Translations under genes and position numbers: made by a program
Source of the DNA: Leptolyngbya sp. 'hensonii'
Lineage (GTDB): Bacteria > Cyanobacteriota > Cyanobacteriia > GCF-001939115
Assembly: GCF_001939115.1 (NCBI RefSeq)
Contig: NZ_MQTZ01000041.1
Span: 436,816-500,815, forward strand
Reading direction: 5' to 3'
DNA: 64,000 nucleotides
The notes under the pieces: generated by a model
The model's input: the letters and a program-made list of their open reading frames with translations, nothing else
What the model was told of the DNA's origin: nothing
Database searches by the model: none
Part shown: positions 34,315-43,907 of the stretch, in pieces
Position numbering within the stretch: position 1 is the first letter of the stretch
Layout of the letters: every line of letters starts with the position of its first letter

Positions 34315-34835
34315 TCTGATTGGGAGAGGGGGTGGGCGGCGGCCAGTTCTGCCGGGGTCATCTTTTCATAGTTTTCAAACGGCTGATGAATCCAGGGATT
34401 ATCAGGCAGGTAGTCTACATAGTAGTCGGGTTTGATGATGGAGCAGTCTTTATACCAGAGTACGGCGGTGCGAATCTCATCAATATAAAAACCGTACTGC
34501 CGATCGAGCCAGGTTAGGGTTCGCTTCAAAGTCACCCCAGAATCCACCAAGTCATCCACCAGTAAGACGTGACTCCCCAGATTGGCCGTCGTCATCGTCA
34601 GATCTCGGGCGAAGGTAATGGAGCCGCGCACCTGATTATGGGTTCCTCCGTAGGAGGAGGTGGCCAGAATGGCTAAAGGGACATCATAAATTCGGGACAG
34701 GATATCACCGACCCGCAACCCCCCCTTAGCCAGACAGATAATTTGATTGAAGTCCCAACTGGATTGATAAATGCGAACGGCTAAGGTTTCAACAATTTGG
34801 TGGTACTCTGACCAGGAGATATAGAGGTCTGACAT
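34311..34835 (-). CDS. Phosphoribosyltransferase (purine-type)
   Basis: The protein is 174 residues. The PRPP-binding motif is VLLVDDLVDSGVTL (about 90-103), with a flexible loop (ATSSYGGTHNQVRG) earlier and LAKGGLRVGDIL near 36. Family size and motifs fit xanthine/hypoxanthine-type phosphoribosyltransferases that salvage purines. It is divergent from the transporter at 34913 across a short upstream region. Confidence 0.85.
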   Translation of the reverse strand: MSDLYISWSEYHQIVETLAVRIYQSSWDFNQIICLAKGGLRVGDILSRIYDVPLAILATSSYGGTHNQVRGSITFARDLTMTTANLGSHVLLVDDLVDSGVTLKRTLTWLDRQYGFYIDEIRTAVLWYKDCSIIKPDYYVDYLPDNPWIHQPFENYEKMTPAELAAAHPLSQSD

Positions 34836-34912
34836 GACAGCTTATTGGACGTTGAGATTCAAAGATGTGGAGAATAATACAACGTCAACCTTGAATCCGG
34901 ATTCTTTTTCTC

Positions 34913-36340
34913 ATGAATAATTCCGTTCCAGCAGAGCCCCCTCTCCCTGAACGGGGGCGATTACCCTTCACTGTGAAGCTGGCTTATGGAGCGGGTGACC
35001 TGGGAGCGGCCATTACTGCAAATGTGACCGCGATTTATGCCCTGGTTTTTTTTACCAATGTAGCGGGGCTGAACCCTGGTCTGGCTGGGAGCGTGCTGTT
35101 GCTGGGCAAAATTTGGGATGCGGTGAATGACCCGATCGTGGGGGTTTTGAGCGATCGCACCCAAAGCCGTTGGGGTCGCCGCTATCCCTGGATGATTTTT
35201 GGCGCGATTCCCTTTGGATTGGTGTTTGTCCTGCAATGGATCGTGCCCCAGTTTGATCAGTGGGGGTTGTTCTGGTACTACGTTCTGATTGGAGTTCTGT
35301 TCAATACCTTTTACACTGCGGTCAACCTGCCCTACACCGCCCTGACCCCAGAACTGACCCAGGACTATGATGAGCGCACCAGCCTGAACAGTTTTCGGTT
35401 TACCTTTTCGATCGGCGGTAGCATTCTTTCCCTCATCTTGGCCCTGGGCACCTTTTCCCTGCTCAAAGTCCCACCGGCACAGCAGTATCTAACGCTGGCG
35501 ATCGTTGCTGCCATCATCTCCGTGTTACCCCTTTACTGGTGTTTCTTTGGCACTCGCCGCTACGCAGTTCTCGACTCGAAGTCAGATGACACGGCATCAA
35601 TTCCTTACTTTGAACAGGTGCGGATCGCCTTTACCAATGGCCCATTTCTATTTGTTGTTGGGATTTACCTGTGTTCCTGGCTGGCCCTGCAAAATACCGT
35701 TGCGGTCATTCCCTACTTTGTCAAAGAGTGGATGCAACTGCGCCAGGATCAATGGTTTACTGCTGTGATTGCGATGGTTCAAGTGGTCGCTCTGGCTACC
35801 CTATTTGTCTGGAGTCTGGTCAGTGCCAGGGTCGGCAAAAAGGGGACTTACTTCATGGGTATGGGCTTATGGATTTTGGCCCAGGCAGGGCTATTTTTTC
35901 TGCAACCTGGACAAATTAGCTTGATGTTTCTGCTAGCTGTCATGGCCGGGTTTGGCGTGTCTACAGCATACCTGGTGCCCTGGTCCATGATTCCAGATGT
36001 GATTGAGCTGGATGAACTGAAAACGGGGCAGCGCCGGGAGGGAATTTTCTACGGGTATATGGTACTGCTGCAGAAGATTGGGCTGGCGATCGGGTTGTTT
36101 CTGGTGGGGCAGGCCCTGCAGTGGTCTGGGTTTATCAAACCAACCGCTGAACTACCTGTGCCAGTCCAGCCAGATTCGGCTCTCCTGGCAATTCGCCTAA
36201 TGATTGGTCCGATCCCAACCGTGATTCTGCTGGGAGGGCTGATCCTGGCCTATTTCTACCCCCTCAGTCGGGAGGTCCATGCCGAGATCCTCCTGCAACT
36301 GCAGGCCAGAAAGGAAGCTGAGAGAGGAGGGGCTGAATGA
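34913..36340 (+). CDS. GPH-family sugar:cation symporter (MFS)
   Basis: The protein is 475 residues with about 12 membrane segments. The N-terminal motif YGAGDLGAAITANV and the loop GVLSDRTQSRWGRRYPWM match the MelB-like glycoside-pentoside-hexuronide:cation symporters (MFS_2). The ligand is not known; sugars or sugar derivatives are the family norm. No metabolic partner gene is adjacent. The start ATG at 34913 fits; the first residues are a short cytoplasmic tail. Confidence 0.85.
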   Translation: MNNSVPAEPPLPERGRLPFTVKLAYGAGDLGAAITANVTAIYALVFFTNVAGLNPGLAGSVLLLGKIWDAVNDPIVGVLSDRTQSRWGRRYPWMIFGAIPFGLVFVLQWIVPQFDQWGLFWYYVLIGVLFNTFYTAVNLPYTALTPELTQDYDERTSLNSFRFTFSIGGSILSLILALGTFSLLKVPPAQQYLTLAIVAAIISVLPLYWCFFGTRRYAVLDSKSDDTASIPYFEQVRIAFTNGPFLFVVGIYLCSWLALQNTVAVIPYFVKEWMQLRQDQWFTAVIAMVQVVALATLFVWSLVSARVGKKGTYFMGMGLWILAQAGLFFLQPGQISLMFLLAVMAGFGVSTAYLVPWSMIPDVIELDELKTGQRREGIFYGYMVLLQKIGLAIGLFLVGQALQWSGFIKPTAELPVPVQPDSALLAIRLMIGPIPTVILLGGLILAYFYPLSREVHAEILLQLQARKEAERGGAE

Positions 36341-36394
36341 ATTCTGTAAAGGATGTAACAAAATAAGGGGATGCTTCCGTTAAACTCCCGACTC

Positions 36395-36413
36395 TTTAAC
36401 CTGTTCTTTACTA
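36395..36413 (+). promoter_or_regulatory. Candidate Pho box upstream of pstS
   Basis: TTTAACCT (36395-36402), then a 3-bp spacer and CTTTACTA (36406-36413), resemble the cyanobacterial SphR/PhoB repeats (PyTTAAPyPyT-type units, 3-bp spacing). A related GTTAAACT lies at about 36379 but not in register. It is 52 bp before the pstS start. Phosphate control of the pst operon is expected; the site is a weak match. Confidence 0.4.
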
Positions 36414-36464
36414 TCGGGATATATACTCAGCTTGTTTATCTTGGCGTAGCGCAGACGTATCACA

Positions 36465-37577
36465 ATGTTTTTAAAGAATCGTTCAGCTCGTTGGGCTGCT
36501 GGCCTTTCCACAGCAGCTCTGGCAGTTAGTCTGGCCTCTTGTAATACGACTCCTCCCAGTAGCCCACCTGCAGGGACCGAAACCTCTCCTCAAGCATCTT
36601 CTCCCGCTGCGGGGGGTAAGACGGTTTCCCTCAATGGAGCAGGGGCTTCTTTCCCCGCTCCTCTCTACCAGCGCTGGTTTGCTGAATATAACAAGACCAA
36701 TCCGACTATTCAAATCAGCTATCAATCGGTGGGTAGCGGCGCAGGGGTTAAGCAGTTCATTGCTAAGACTGTGGACTTTGGTGCTACCGATGCTCCCCTG
36801 AAGAAAGAAGAGAAGGCCGAATATCCTGCTGATCTGGGTAAGCCCATTCAAATTCCGATGACGGGCGGTGCCGTTGTATTTGCTTACAATCTGCCGGGTG
36901 TGGATGAGCTGAAATTGTCTCGTGCCACCTACTGTGCCATTGTTGATGGCACAATTAAGAATTGGAACGACCCGAAGATTGTAGCTGATAATAAGGGCGC
37001 GAAACTGCCGGACAAACCCGTTACCTTTGTGCATCGTTCGGATGGTAGTGGCACCACCTTCATTTTCACCAGTCATATTGAAAAAGCCTGCCCCGGATGG
37101 AAGGCAGGGTCTGGTAAGTCTGTGGAATGGCCTACCGGTGTGGGTGCCAAGGGGAATGAAGGGGTAACCGCTCAAGTTCAGCAAACAGAAGGGGCGATCG
37201 GATATACCGAGTATTCCTATGCAAAGGAAAACGGTTTGAAGTCGGCCACCCTGCAGAACAAGAAAGGGGAATTCGTGGCTCCCTCCCCCGAAGCTGCTGC
37301 GAAGTCCTTCTCCGGTGTCGCTGTTCCTGAAGACTTTGCTGTGAGTGTCCCGGATCCAGAACAGGCCGGTGCTTATCCCATTGTGGGTCTGACCTGGTTG
37401 CTGCTGTATGGTCAGTATGGGGATCAGGCCAAGGCAGATGCGCTGAAAGGCATGGTGAAGTGGGCTCTCTCCGATGGTAAGAAGTATGCCGAGGAACTGG
37501 GCTATCTTCCCCTGCCGGAAGATATGACCACCCGGGTATTGGCTGCTCTTGATACGATCAAGGTTGCCTCTAAGTAG
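36465..37577 (+). CDS. pstS: Phosphate ABC transporter, periplasmic binding lipoprotein
   Basis: The protein is 370 residues. The lipoprotein signal ends in the lipobox LASC (about 26) and is followed by a Ser/Pro/Thr linker. The binding fold shows LNGAGASFPAPLYQRW (about 60) and HRSDGSGTTFIFT (about 187), with residues that hold phosphate. It leads the pstSCAB operon. The gene ends 170 bp before pstC; an inverted repeat near 37595-37621 (AGCGTCTGA / TCAGACGCT) might be a partial terminator that makes pstS more abundant than the membrane parts. Confidence 0.95.
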   Translation: MFLKNRSARWAAGLSTAALAVSLASCNTTPPSSPPAGTETSPQASSPAAGGKTVSLNGAGASFPAPLYQRWFAEYNKTNPTIQISYQSVGSGAGVKQFIAKTVDFGATDAPLKKEEKAEYPADLGKPIQIPMTGGAVVFAYNLPGVDELKLSRATYCAIVDGTIKNWNDPKIVADNKGAKLPDKPVTFVHRSDGSGTTFIFTSHIEKACPGWKAGSGKSVEWPTGVGAKGNEGVTAQVQQTEGAIGYTEYSYAKENGLKSATLQNKKGEFVAPSPEAAAKSFSGVAVPEDFAVSVPDPEQAGAYPIVGLTWLLLYGQYGDQAKADALKGMVKWALSDGKKYAEELGYLPLPEDMTTRVLAALDTIKVASK

Positions 37578-37747
37578 TAGAGTTGGGGGTAGCGTCTGAC
37601 TCTAAGAGTTCAGACGCTACTTTGTGGAATGATTGAAGCTTTGTAGTAAAGCAGATCAAGGTTTGGGGCGTTTCAAGTGGCGCTCCCGATCGGAGGATGA
37701 TGGCAGGTGTTTACATAACACCCGATAGAGTTTAGGGGGAAAAGTTC

Positions 37748-38692
37748 TTGCAAGGCACTGATTCACAAGTTGCGATCCAGAGGCAGGCATCTGTTTCAAG
37801 TACGGTTAATGTCGTCTTTATCCGATCGACTCTGGTTCTGGCTGTCGGTTTAGGAGTGTTGCTCTTCTCGATCGCAGCCCTGGTTGCCTATCAAGCGGGT
37901 CCGGCTATCGGTAAATTTGGGCTCAATTTTATTTTCAGCACCACCTGGAATCCTGTAGAAAATTTGTATGGTGCCTGGCCTCACATTTATGGAACGCTAG
38001 TGAGCTCTGCGATCGCTCTGATTATTGCAGTGCCGATCGGAATTGCAGTCGCTCTCTTCCTGAGTGAGGACTTCCTGCCGTCCAGGGTGCAGCAACCGCT
38101 GGCCTTTTTGATTGAGTTGCTGGCTGCTATTCCCAGCGTGGTATATGGCTTATGGGCCATCTTTGTGCTGATTCCGCTGATGACGCCGATGGGGAACTGG
38201 CTGTACGCGAATTTGGGTTGGATTCCTCTGTTTAGTACCCCACCTCGTGGTCCTGGGATGTATGTTGCGGGTGTGGTGCTTTCGATCATGATTCTGCCTA
38301 TTATTGCGGCCATTTCCCGAGATGCTCTGATTTCTGTTTCCCCGGATTTGAGGCAGGCCGCTGTGGGCTTAGGTGCAACCCGGTGGGAAACTATTTTCAA
38401 GGTTATGTTACCCGCTGCTTCTTCAGGTATCGTTGGGGGGATTATGTTGGCTCTGGGACGGGCTCTCGGAGAAACTATGGCAGCAACCATGGTGATTGGT
38501 AACTCGAATAATATCTCTAGTTCTCTTTTTGCCCCGGGGTCCACGATCGCCTCCCTCCTGGCCAATCAATTTGCTGAAGCAGGGGGTCTTCAGGTTTCTG
38601 CTCTGATGTATGCAGCCCTGATTTTGTTTGGCTTAACCTTGCTGGTGAATATCTTTGCTGAATTACTGGTGCGTCGGGTTCGGCAGGTCTGA
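37748..38692 (+). CDS. pstC: Phosphate ABC transporter permease PstC
   Basis: The protein is 314 residues with about six membrane helices. The permease EAA loop is seen in the ALISVSPDLRQAAVGLGATR region. The start is probably TTG at 37748 with GGGGGAAA upstream; no ATG lies nearby in frame before the first helix. It forms the membrane channel with PstA. Confidence 0.93.
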   Translation: MQGTDSQVAIQRQASVSSTVNVVFIRSTLVLAVGLGVLLFSIAALVAYQAGPAIGKFGLNFIFSTTWNPVENLYGAWPHIYGTLVSSAIALIIAVPIGIAVALFLSEDFLPSRVQQPLAFLIELLAAIPSVVYGLWAIFVLIPLMTPMGNWLYANLGWIPLFSTPPRGPGMYVAGVVLSIMILPIIAAISRDALISVSPDLRQAAVGLGATRWETIFKVMLPAASSGIVGGIMLALGRALGETMAATMVIGNSNNISSSLFAPGSTIASLLANQFAEAGGLQVSALMYAALILFGLTLLVNIFAELLVRRVRQV

Positions 38693-38757
38693 GTTTTCTC
38701 ATACCCTGGTTTTCCTGTTTGAGTATCCTTTGATGATTTGTCCAGCATGGAGTTCAG

Positions 38758-39657
38758 ATGACTGAGGCGCTTGGTTCTCAAGGTTCTATTAATTCCGATT
38801 TGGGGCGTTCCTATACCTCGTCCAGAACTTTATTTTCCCTGGGAATGACTGTTCTGACGTTTGTTGCGGCTGGGATTGCTTTGTTGCCCCTGATTGCAGT
38901 TCTCTCCTATGTGTTAATTCAGGGGGCCGGTCGTCTTGGTCCAGCCGTTTTTACAGAGCTACCGCCCCCGCCCCTGGTGAAGGGGGGTGGGTTTGGTAAT
39001 GCATTCATTGGCACTCTCCTGACGGTGGGTATCGCCAGCCTCTTCAGTGTCCCCTTTGGCATTATGGCTGCTGTTTACCTCTCTGAGTTTGCCAGGGAAA
39101 CTAAGATTGCTTCGGTGATCGACTTTCTCACTAACGTTTTGAGTGGTGTGCCCTCGATCGTTATCGGTGTATTCGCCTATGGGATTGTGGTTCTGACCAC
39201 CGGCACCTATTCGGTTCTGGCTGGTGGCGTGGCCCTGGCGGTGTTGATGTTGCCCACGATCGTGCGAACCGCTGCCGAAGCGATGGAATCGGTCTCGAAC
39301 GATATCCGGCAGGCGTCGGTTGGGCTGGGAGCCACTGATTTCCAGACCGTATCCAGGGTAGTGTTGCCCGCAGCCGCACCCTCTATTGTTACGGGTGTGA
39401 TGTTGGCAGTGGCCCGGGCCGCTGGAGAGACCGCACCATTGATTTTCACGGCCCTGTTCAGCCAATTCTGGATCAACTGGTCTCAAAACGGCTTGTTGCA
39501 GCCTACTGCGACCCTGTCGGTGCTGGTCTTTAACTTCGCGATCGTTCCCTACAAAAATCAGCAGCAATTGGCTTGGTCTGGCTCTCTGGTTTTAGTTGCC
39601 TTTGTTTTGATTACCAGTGTCATCTCCCGCCTTGTCGTTCGTCGTAAGAGTCGTTAA
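38758..39657 (+). CDS. pstA: Phosphate ABC transporter permease PstA
   Basis: The protein is 299 residues with six hydrophobic segments. The EAA-type loop SVSNDIRQASVGLGATDFQT (about 178-197) and the end of the permease domain (AVARAAGETAPLIFTALF) are typical. It begins 65 bp after pstC and ends 6 bp before pstB, in the same operon. Confidence 0.95.
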   Translation: MTEALGSQGSINSDLGRSYTSSRTLFSLGMTVLTFVAAGIALLPLIAVLSYVLIQGAGRLGPAVFTELPPPPLVKGGGFGNAFIGTLLTVGIASLFSVPFGIMAAVYLSEFARETKIASVIDFLTNVLSGVPSIVIGVFAYGIVVLTTGTYSVLAGGVALAVLMLPTIVRTAAEAMESVSNDIRQASVGLGATDFQTVSRVVLPAAAPSIVTGVMLAVARAAGETAPLIFTALFSQFWINWSQNGLLQPTATLSVLVFNFAIVPYKNQQQLAWSGSLVLVAFVLITSVISRLVVRRKSR

Positions 39658-39663
39658 CCCTAT

Positions 39664-40470
39664 ATGACTGCAAATATGAATACTGCTGAGCAAACTGAAG
39701 TTGTTCTGCACGCCGAGAATGCTTCCATCTACTATGGGGATTTTCTGGCTGTTCGGGATGTCAATGTAGATATTCCTAAAAATAAGATCACAGCGTTCAT
39801 TGGTCCCTCTGGATGCGGCAAGAGCACATTGCTGCGGTGCTACAACCGTCTGAATGACTTGATTAAAGTCTTTCACCTGAAAGGATTGATCGCGTACCAT
39901 GGGCAGAATCTTTATGCCCCCGAGGTTGATCCTGTGGAAGTTCGCCGTCGAATTGGCATGGTTTTTCAGAAGCCCAATCCTTTCCCGAAGACGATCTACG
40001 ACAATATTGCCTTTGGTCCCCGGCTGACGGGCTTTAAGGGAGACATGGATGAGTTGGTAGAAACCTCTCTGAAACAGGCTGCTCTCTGGGATGAGGTTAA
40101 GGATAAATTGAAGGAAAGTGGTACGGCTCTTTCCGGAGGTCAGCAGCAGCGTCTGTGCATTGCCCGTGCCGTTGCAACCCGGCCAGATGTAATTCTGATG
40201 GATGAACCCTGCTCCGCTCTGGACCCCATTTCCACCCTGCGGATTGAAGACTTGCTGCAGGAATTGAAGCAGACCTACACGATCGTAATTGTGACCCATA
40301 ACATGCAGCAGGCATCCCGTGTCTCGGATAAAACAGCGTTTTTCAACGTTGAGTTAAACGATAAAGGCAAGCGGGTCGGTCAACTGGTGGAATTTGATGA
40401 CACCCAGGTTATTTTCCAGAATCCTCAACAGAAATCTACCCAGGAATATGTGAGTGGTAGATTTGGTTGA
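39664..40470 (+). CDS. pstB: Phosphate ABC transporter ATP-binding protein PstB
   Basis: The protein is 268 residues. It has Walker [10 protein letters not shown] (about 43), signature LSGGQQQRL (about 156), Walker [14 protein letters not shown] and switch His in VTHNMQQA. It powers phosphate import and completes the pstSCAB set; no phoU follows here. A terminator lies 24 bp after the stop. Confidence 0.97.
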   Translation: MTANMNTAEQTEVVLHAENASIYYGDFLAVRDVNVDIPKNKITAFIGPSGCGKSTLLRCYNRLNDLIKVFHLKGLIAYHGQNLYAPEVDPVEVRRRIGMVFQKPNPFPKTIYDNIAFGPRLTGFKGDMDELVETSLKQAALWDEVKDKLKESGTALSGGQQQRLCIARAVATRPDVILMDEPCSALDPISTLRIEDLLQELKQTYTIVIVTHNMQQASRVSDKTAFFNVELNDKGKRVGQLVEFDDTQVIFQNPQQKSTQEYVSGRFG

Positions 40471-40493
40471 TTCAGCCACTTTCATTTGAATCA

Positions 40494-40527
40494 AAGGGGG
40501 GCCGGAGATTCCGGCCCTCTTTTTAGT
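40494..40527 (+). terminator. Intrinsic terminator of the pst operon
   Basis: A GC-rich stem around GGCCGGA / TCCGGCC with a 3-nt loop (GAT) is followed by CTCTTTTTAG. It lies immediately after pstB. Confidence 0.85.
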
Positions 40528-40867
40528 TGCCAGGGACTCCCCATAATCTGTCTTTGGATACCTGGTTTTAGGCTCCTCTTTGGCACGAATTCAGGATAGG
40601 ATTTGGTATAGCGATTTGCAAATATAGCTTTGGTCAGAAAGCTGAGGACAATTCCAACGGGTCAAAGGCCGATTCTAGAGAGGCTTTCTGACTTGCCTCT
40701 GCCCAGCTTTGCATAGCTACGGCTATCAGTGAAGCCCAGACAACGGCCCTGAGCATTGAATGGTCCTGACATACTTGGAAAGTCGTTGACTGCTGAATCC
40801 TGACTCCACCTAGATGGAACTTTTTTCAGGCCAGCTATTTTATCCTGTCCCGCTTCTGCTGCAATTT
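40528..40867. other. Intergenic region upstream of psb27
   Basis: 340 bp between the pst terminator and psb27. It must hold the psb27 promoter. I see no small gene, RNA or repeat of note. Confidence 0.45.
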
Positions 40868-41260
40868 ATGAAACGATATCTATCTCGTCTGTTAGCGCTG
40901 GTTCTGGTGGTCGTCGTAGGGCTTATGGGTTGCTCTAGCAGTAGCCTGACTGGGAATTACAGCCAGGATACCCTGGCTGTGATTGAAAGTCTGCGAGCTG
41001 CAATCACCCTTTCCCAAGACGCACCGAATCGGGCAACTGTTCAGGCTGATGCCCGCAACAAGATTAATGAGTTTGCATCCCGGTATCGTCTGGATGATTC
41101 GTTGACCAAGCTCAGTTCCTACACCACCATGCGGACGGCCTTAAATGCGCTGGCTGGTCACTACAGTTCCTATCCCAATCGACCGATTCCTCAGAAATTG
41201 AAGAATCGCCTAGAGCAAGAATTTGACCAAGTTGAACAGGCCCTCAAGCGGGGGAGTTAG
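40868..41260 (+). CDS. psb27: Photosystem II assembly lipoprotein Psb27
   Basis: The protein is 130 residues from ATG at 40868; an upstream ATG in the same frame would add 18 non-typical residues. The lipobox LMGC (about 21) marks a lumenal lipoprotein. The mature part is a four-helix bundle with the conserved LAGHYSSYPNRPIPQKLKNR segment and YRLDDSLTKLSSYTTMRT. It binds CP43 of photosystem II during assembly and repair of the Mn cluster. Confidence 0.92.
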   Translation: MKRYLSRLLALVLVVVVGLMGCSSSSLTGNYSQDTLAVIESLRAAITLSQDAPNRATVQADARNKINEFASRYRLDDSLTKLSSYTTMRTALNALAGHYSSYPNRPIPQKLKNRLEQEFDQVEQALKRGS

Positions 41261-41349
41261 ATTCAGTCCTGCACTGCCGCAGAAAGCCCAGGGAAGCTTC
41301 CCTGCGGCGTTGCTGAATAGAAGTATGATTTTCGTGCTTGAGCCTTATG

Positions 41350-41460
41350 CAGCCCTCACCCTAGCCCTCTCCCAAAGGAGAAAGAACAAGAGTTTTAGCT
41401 CCCTTCTCCTGCGGGAGAAGGGTTGGGGATGAGGGTAATTCATATTTGCATTCAGCAAAG
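41350..41460. repeat. 111-bp interspersed repeat, copy A
   Basis: It matches 53295-53405 over 111 bp with about three mismatches. The ends are imperfect inverted repeats (CCCTCACCCTAGCC... / ...GGTTGGGGATGAGGG), as in a non-autonomous MITE-like element. Copy A has TTGCTGAAT about 30 bp before it and ATTCAGCAA at its end. It lies between psb27 and clpS. Confidence 0.7.
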
Positions 41461-41518
41461 TCGCTTCCCTGCCTCTGCGGTTAGTTTTTGGGTCTGGAAG
41501 AAACGTCCATCTTGACTC

Positions 41519-41572
41519 GTTTCCTTCGATTCGTTCCCTGAGCGAAGTCGAAGGAAACGAATCGAAGGAAAC
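41519..41572. repeat. 17-bp inverted repeat with 20-nt loop
   Basis: The left arm GTTTCCTTCGATTCGTT (41519-41535) pairs perfectly with AACGAATCGAAGGAAAC (41556-41572). The loop contains CCTGAGCGAAGTCGAAGG, a core common in dispersed bacterial palindromes. It could end psb27 transcription or be a REP-type repeat; no T run follows. Confidence 0.6.
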
Positions 41573-41648
41573 ACCAGGGCATCGAACTGGCTTCAACTCC
41601 CTGAGACAGTTTCAGAACAATCTGCCCAGGCAGCAAATGACCTTTGCC

Positions 41649-41945
41649 TCAGGCGGGTTCGATCGGAGCCATGGTCAATCCGGCCCGACTGAGTTGCATC
41701 TGGTAAAGCTCGGCCTGTTCCTGTGGCCCTACCCAGACAATGGCCTGCCCTTCAAAATGAACCTGATTGGTAAGTTCCCAGGCCCGATCGCTGGTCATGT
41801 TAGGAATGTACTTCATCAGGCATTCTGCTACGTGCTGAAATGTATTGAAGTCATCATTCAGCACAATCACTTTGTAATTGGGATAAGGCTTCCGAGTCGT
41901 TTGACTGGAGCGTTCAGGGGCGATCGTGGGCGAAGTCGCAGGCAT
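41649..41945 (-). CDS. clpS: ATP-dependent Clp protease adaptor ClpS
   Basis: The protein is 98 residues with a disordered N-terminus. It has the ClpS fold core PNYKVIVLNDDFNTFQHVAE (about 22-41), with the Asp-Asp/His pocket that recognises N-terminal destabilising residues, and VHFEGQAIVWVGPQEQAELY near the end. It hands N-end-rule substrates to a ClpA/C-type unfoldase. Confidence 0.94.
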   Translation of the reverse strand: MPATSPTIAPERSSQTTRKPYPNYKVIVLNDDFNTFQHVAECLMKYIPNMTSDRAWELTNQVHFEGQAIVWVGPQEQAELYQMQLSRAGLTMAPIEPA

Positions 41946-42144
41946 AAAGGCAGGGATGGCTCAGAACAGCAAGAGAGCAGCCGTAGTTGGATGGAATGAA
42001 TGTAGAACCCAAGGAATTTGGGGTTAGGGTTGGGGTTCATTCCGTTTCACCCAACCTACCCTGGAAATTCTGCCACTTAATCAGGGCATCGCATTTTAAA
42101 ATTGTAAGGGCAACTGCTCTCAACGCTGTGCAACTTTTGCCCAA

Positions 42145-42393
42145 ATGCCCCGTAAAGTTAAATTCCCCTATCTAGTTGGTTCTCGCTGGACAGCTCAGCA
42201 AAAAACGATGGGCTGGCGACACTTCCAGGTCGTGAACCGTAAGAATGAGGGGAGATGGGTTTTTGCGGAGATGGTTGCTGCTTGCGACCCCAATGTGCGC
42301 TTCTGGCTCAATGCCAGTCTGCTGAAGGACCGTTCGGTTTGGCAGGCTGGGTGGCAATCGCTCCAGGAAATGGGGGAACAATCTGAGGAGTGA
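42145..42393 (+). CDS. TIGR02450-type small Trp-rich protein
   Basis: The protein is 82 residues. The motif FPYLVGSRWTAQQKTMGWRH, followed by a basic WVFAEMV and WLNASLLKDRSVWQAGW, has the spaced Trp residues of the TIGR02450 family, whose function is unknown. It is common in cyanobacteria. The convergent gene ends 6 bp away. Confidence 0.75.
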   Translation: MPRKVKFPYLVGSRWTAQQKTMGWRHFQVVNRKNEGRWVFAEMVAACDPNVRFWLNASLLKDRSVWQAGWQSLQEMGEQSEE

Positions 42394-42399
42394 TCGCCC

Positions 42400-43692
42400 C
42401 TATTTTGAATAAAGGGTTGCTCCTGTGACTTGCTTGAGCGTCTGCAGCAGGGTTTTATCTTGATTGAGGAAAACGATGTGGGTTTGATCTGGACAGACCA
42501 GTTCTTTAATCAGCTTTTGGAGTAACTCTCCCCTGGCTGTTTCAGACTCAAATAAACTGGAACGGCGTAGAATGCCAAGAACGTATAAAGGGCGTTCCGG
42601 GAAGTATTGGAGGGTTTTTCGGACCAGGTAGGCTGTTTTAATCTGACGATAGCGTGAGAGTTGCTGAACCAATGCTGCGATCTGAGAAGCATCTAAAGCA
42701 TGGGGTTCGAAGCGATCGTTGCCGGTAACAGAGGAACGTTCCTGCTGGGCCAGACGCATCTGTTCCTGGGAAACGTTCTGATTTGAGTCCTGAGTTTGGG
42801 TCAGTACTTCCGTCATGGCCTCCTGGAATTTGGCGTATTGACTGGAGGAGATTAAGCCCTGGGCCACTTCCTGGAGGCTGATATTGCCCTTGTTGTCTAG
42901 AGATGCGGCACTAACCCGCAGCACTCGATCGCTGAAACTGCAGGTCGGACAATGCTGGAGGTGAACTTCCAAACTGGGTGCGTAAACCCCCGACAGGGGA
43001 TCGACCAGAGCCCCGGCTCGGCTGAATTGATCTTCCTGCAGCAGGTGCAGAAAATTTTCAGCAGTCTGGGGCGGGATGCTGCCGATGCGCTCCTGATTCC
43101 CATACCATTGTTCACAGCTTTCACAGAAAGGCACCCTGGCGCTAGCAAAAGCCATAGCTGCAATGATGGCATCAATGACGACAAACTCAAGGAACCAGTA
43201 GATCCAGGTACCCGTTTCCCCCAGGTTATTTTTCTCACTCCCAACCCGCCCGATGCTGACGCCCTGCTTGGCGCTGTATTTCACATAGCCCCAGAATCCC
43301 TGTGTGCCTGTTTGCTGTTTCAAGTAGGCATCAATCCAGCGATCGACTTCAGTGGGATCAATCTTACCGGCCTCTTGCCTGATGGCCCTGGAGGCTTCCA
43401 GACGAAAGTGGAAATAGCCGCTGCCATGCATGGAACCATAGAGGATGCCCCCGGCCAGAATCCCAAACAGCCCTGCGATCGCTGGATGTCTGACCTTTCC
43501 CCGACGAACCGCATTGCTCATGATGGCTCCTCCAATTCCGCCCATGGCGAGGGGAAACAGGATAATCAGATAGACAGCCAGGGAGATGAGATAGGTCAGG
43601 CCACCAATGGCTGCGCCACCGATCGCGGCGGATAGAATGAGCCACTGATAGCCAGCAGTGCTGACTTGGTTACTGGGGCGATAGGGTTTCAT
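42400..43692 (-). CDS. Membrane protein with Cys pairs, unknown function (430 aa)
   Basis: The N-terminal half has glycine-rich hydrophobic segments (about 15-75, IGGAAIGGLTYLISLAVYLI), a further loop with KAYLKQQTGTQGFWGYVKYS, then a segment (EFVVIDAIIAAMAFA, about 185). Next comes a cytoplasmic part with two Cys pairs, CESCEQWYG (near 206) and CPTC (near 261), that may bind zinc. The C-terminal third is soluble. No family is recognised. It starts with MKPYRPSNQVSTAGY. Confidence 0.65.
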   Translation of the reverse strand: MKPYRPSNQVSTAGYQWLILSAAIGGAAIGGLTYLISLAVYLIILFPLAMGGIGGAIMSNAVRRGKVRHPAIAGLFGILAGGILYGSMHGSGYFHFRLEASRAIRQEAGKIDPTEVDRWIDAYLKQQTGTQGFWGYVKYSAKQGVSIGRVGSEKNNLGETGTWIYWFLEFVVIDAIIAAMAFASARVPFCESCEQWYGNQERIGSIPPQTAENFLHLLQEDQFSRAGALVDPLSGVYAPSLEVHLQHCPTCSFSDRVLRVSAASLDNKGNISLQEVAQGLISSSQYAKFQEAMTEVLTQTQDSNQNVSQEQMRLAQQERSSVTGNDRFEPHALDASQIAALVQQLSRYRQIKTAYLVRKTLQYFPERPLYVLGILRRSSLFESETARGELLQKLIKELVCPDQTHIVFLNQDKTLLQTLKQVTGATLYSK

Positions 43693-43735
43693 GGTCAGTC
43701 CTCATAGCATACGCTCGTCTTCCAGGATAAAGCCC

Positions 43736-43773
43736 CCTAAAAAGAAAAAGCTCAAAACTTTACGTTTGAGCCT
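43736..43773 (-). terminator. Probable terminator of desB
   Basis: On the minus strand the stem GCTCAAA / TTTGAGC (43750-43771) is followed by TTTTTCTTTTT. It lies 140 bp after the desaturase stop and just upstream of the 430-residue membrane protein gene on the same strand. Confidence 0.65.
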
Positions 43774-43907
43774 GGTTAACCTATGCCCACAGTTGAAATC
43801 CACGCCGCTCTGATGGGCTACTCAGACCCACTCTGATCCTCTTTCCCTACCCCTCCAAGGAGAGGTGAGGAGAGAGGAGAGAGGTAAAGACGCGATGAAT
43901 CGCGTCT

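Noticed and set aside
34306-34316. Shared CTAG between two convergent stop codons as a special signal
   Set aside because: It is a simple 4-bp tail-to-tail overlap; the palindrome follows from both genes using TAG.
36483-37184. 233-codon open frame antisense to pstS
   Set aside because: Shadow frame of a well-supported gene; no recognised domain.
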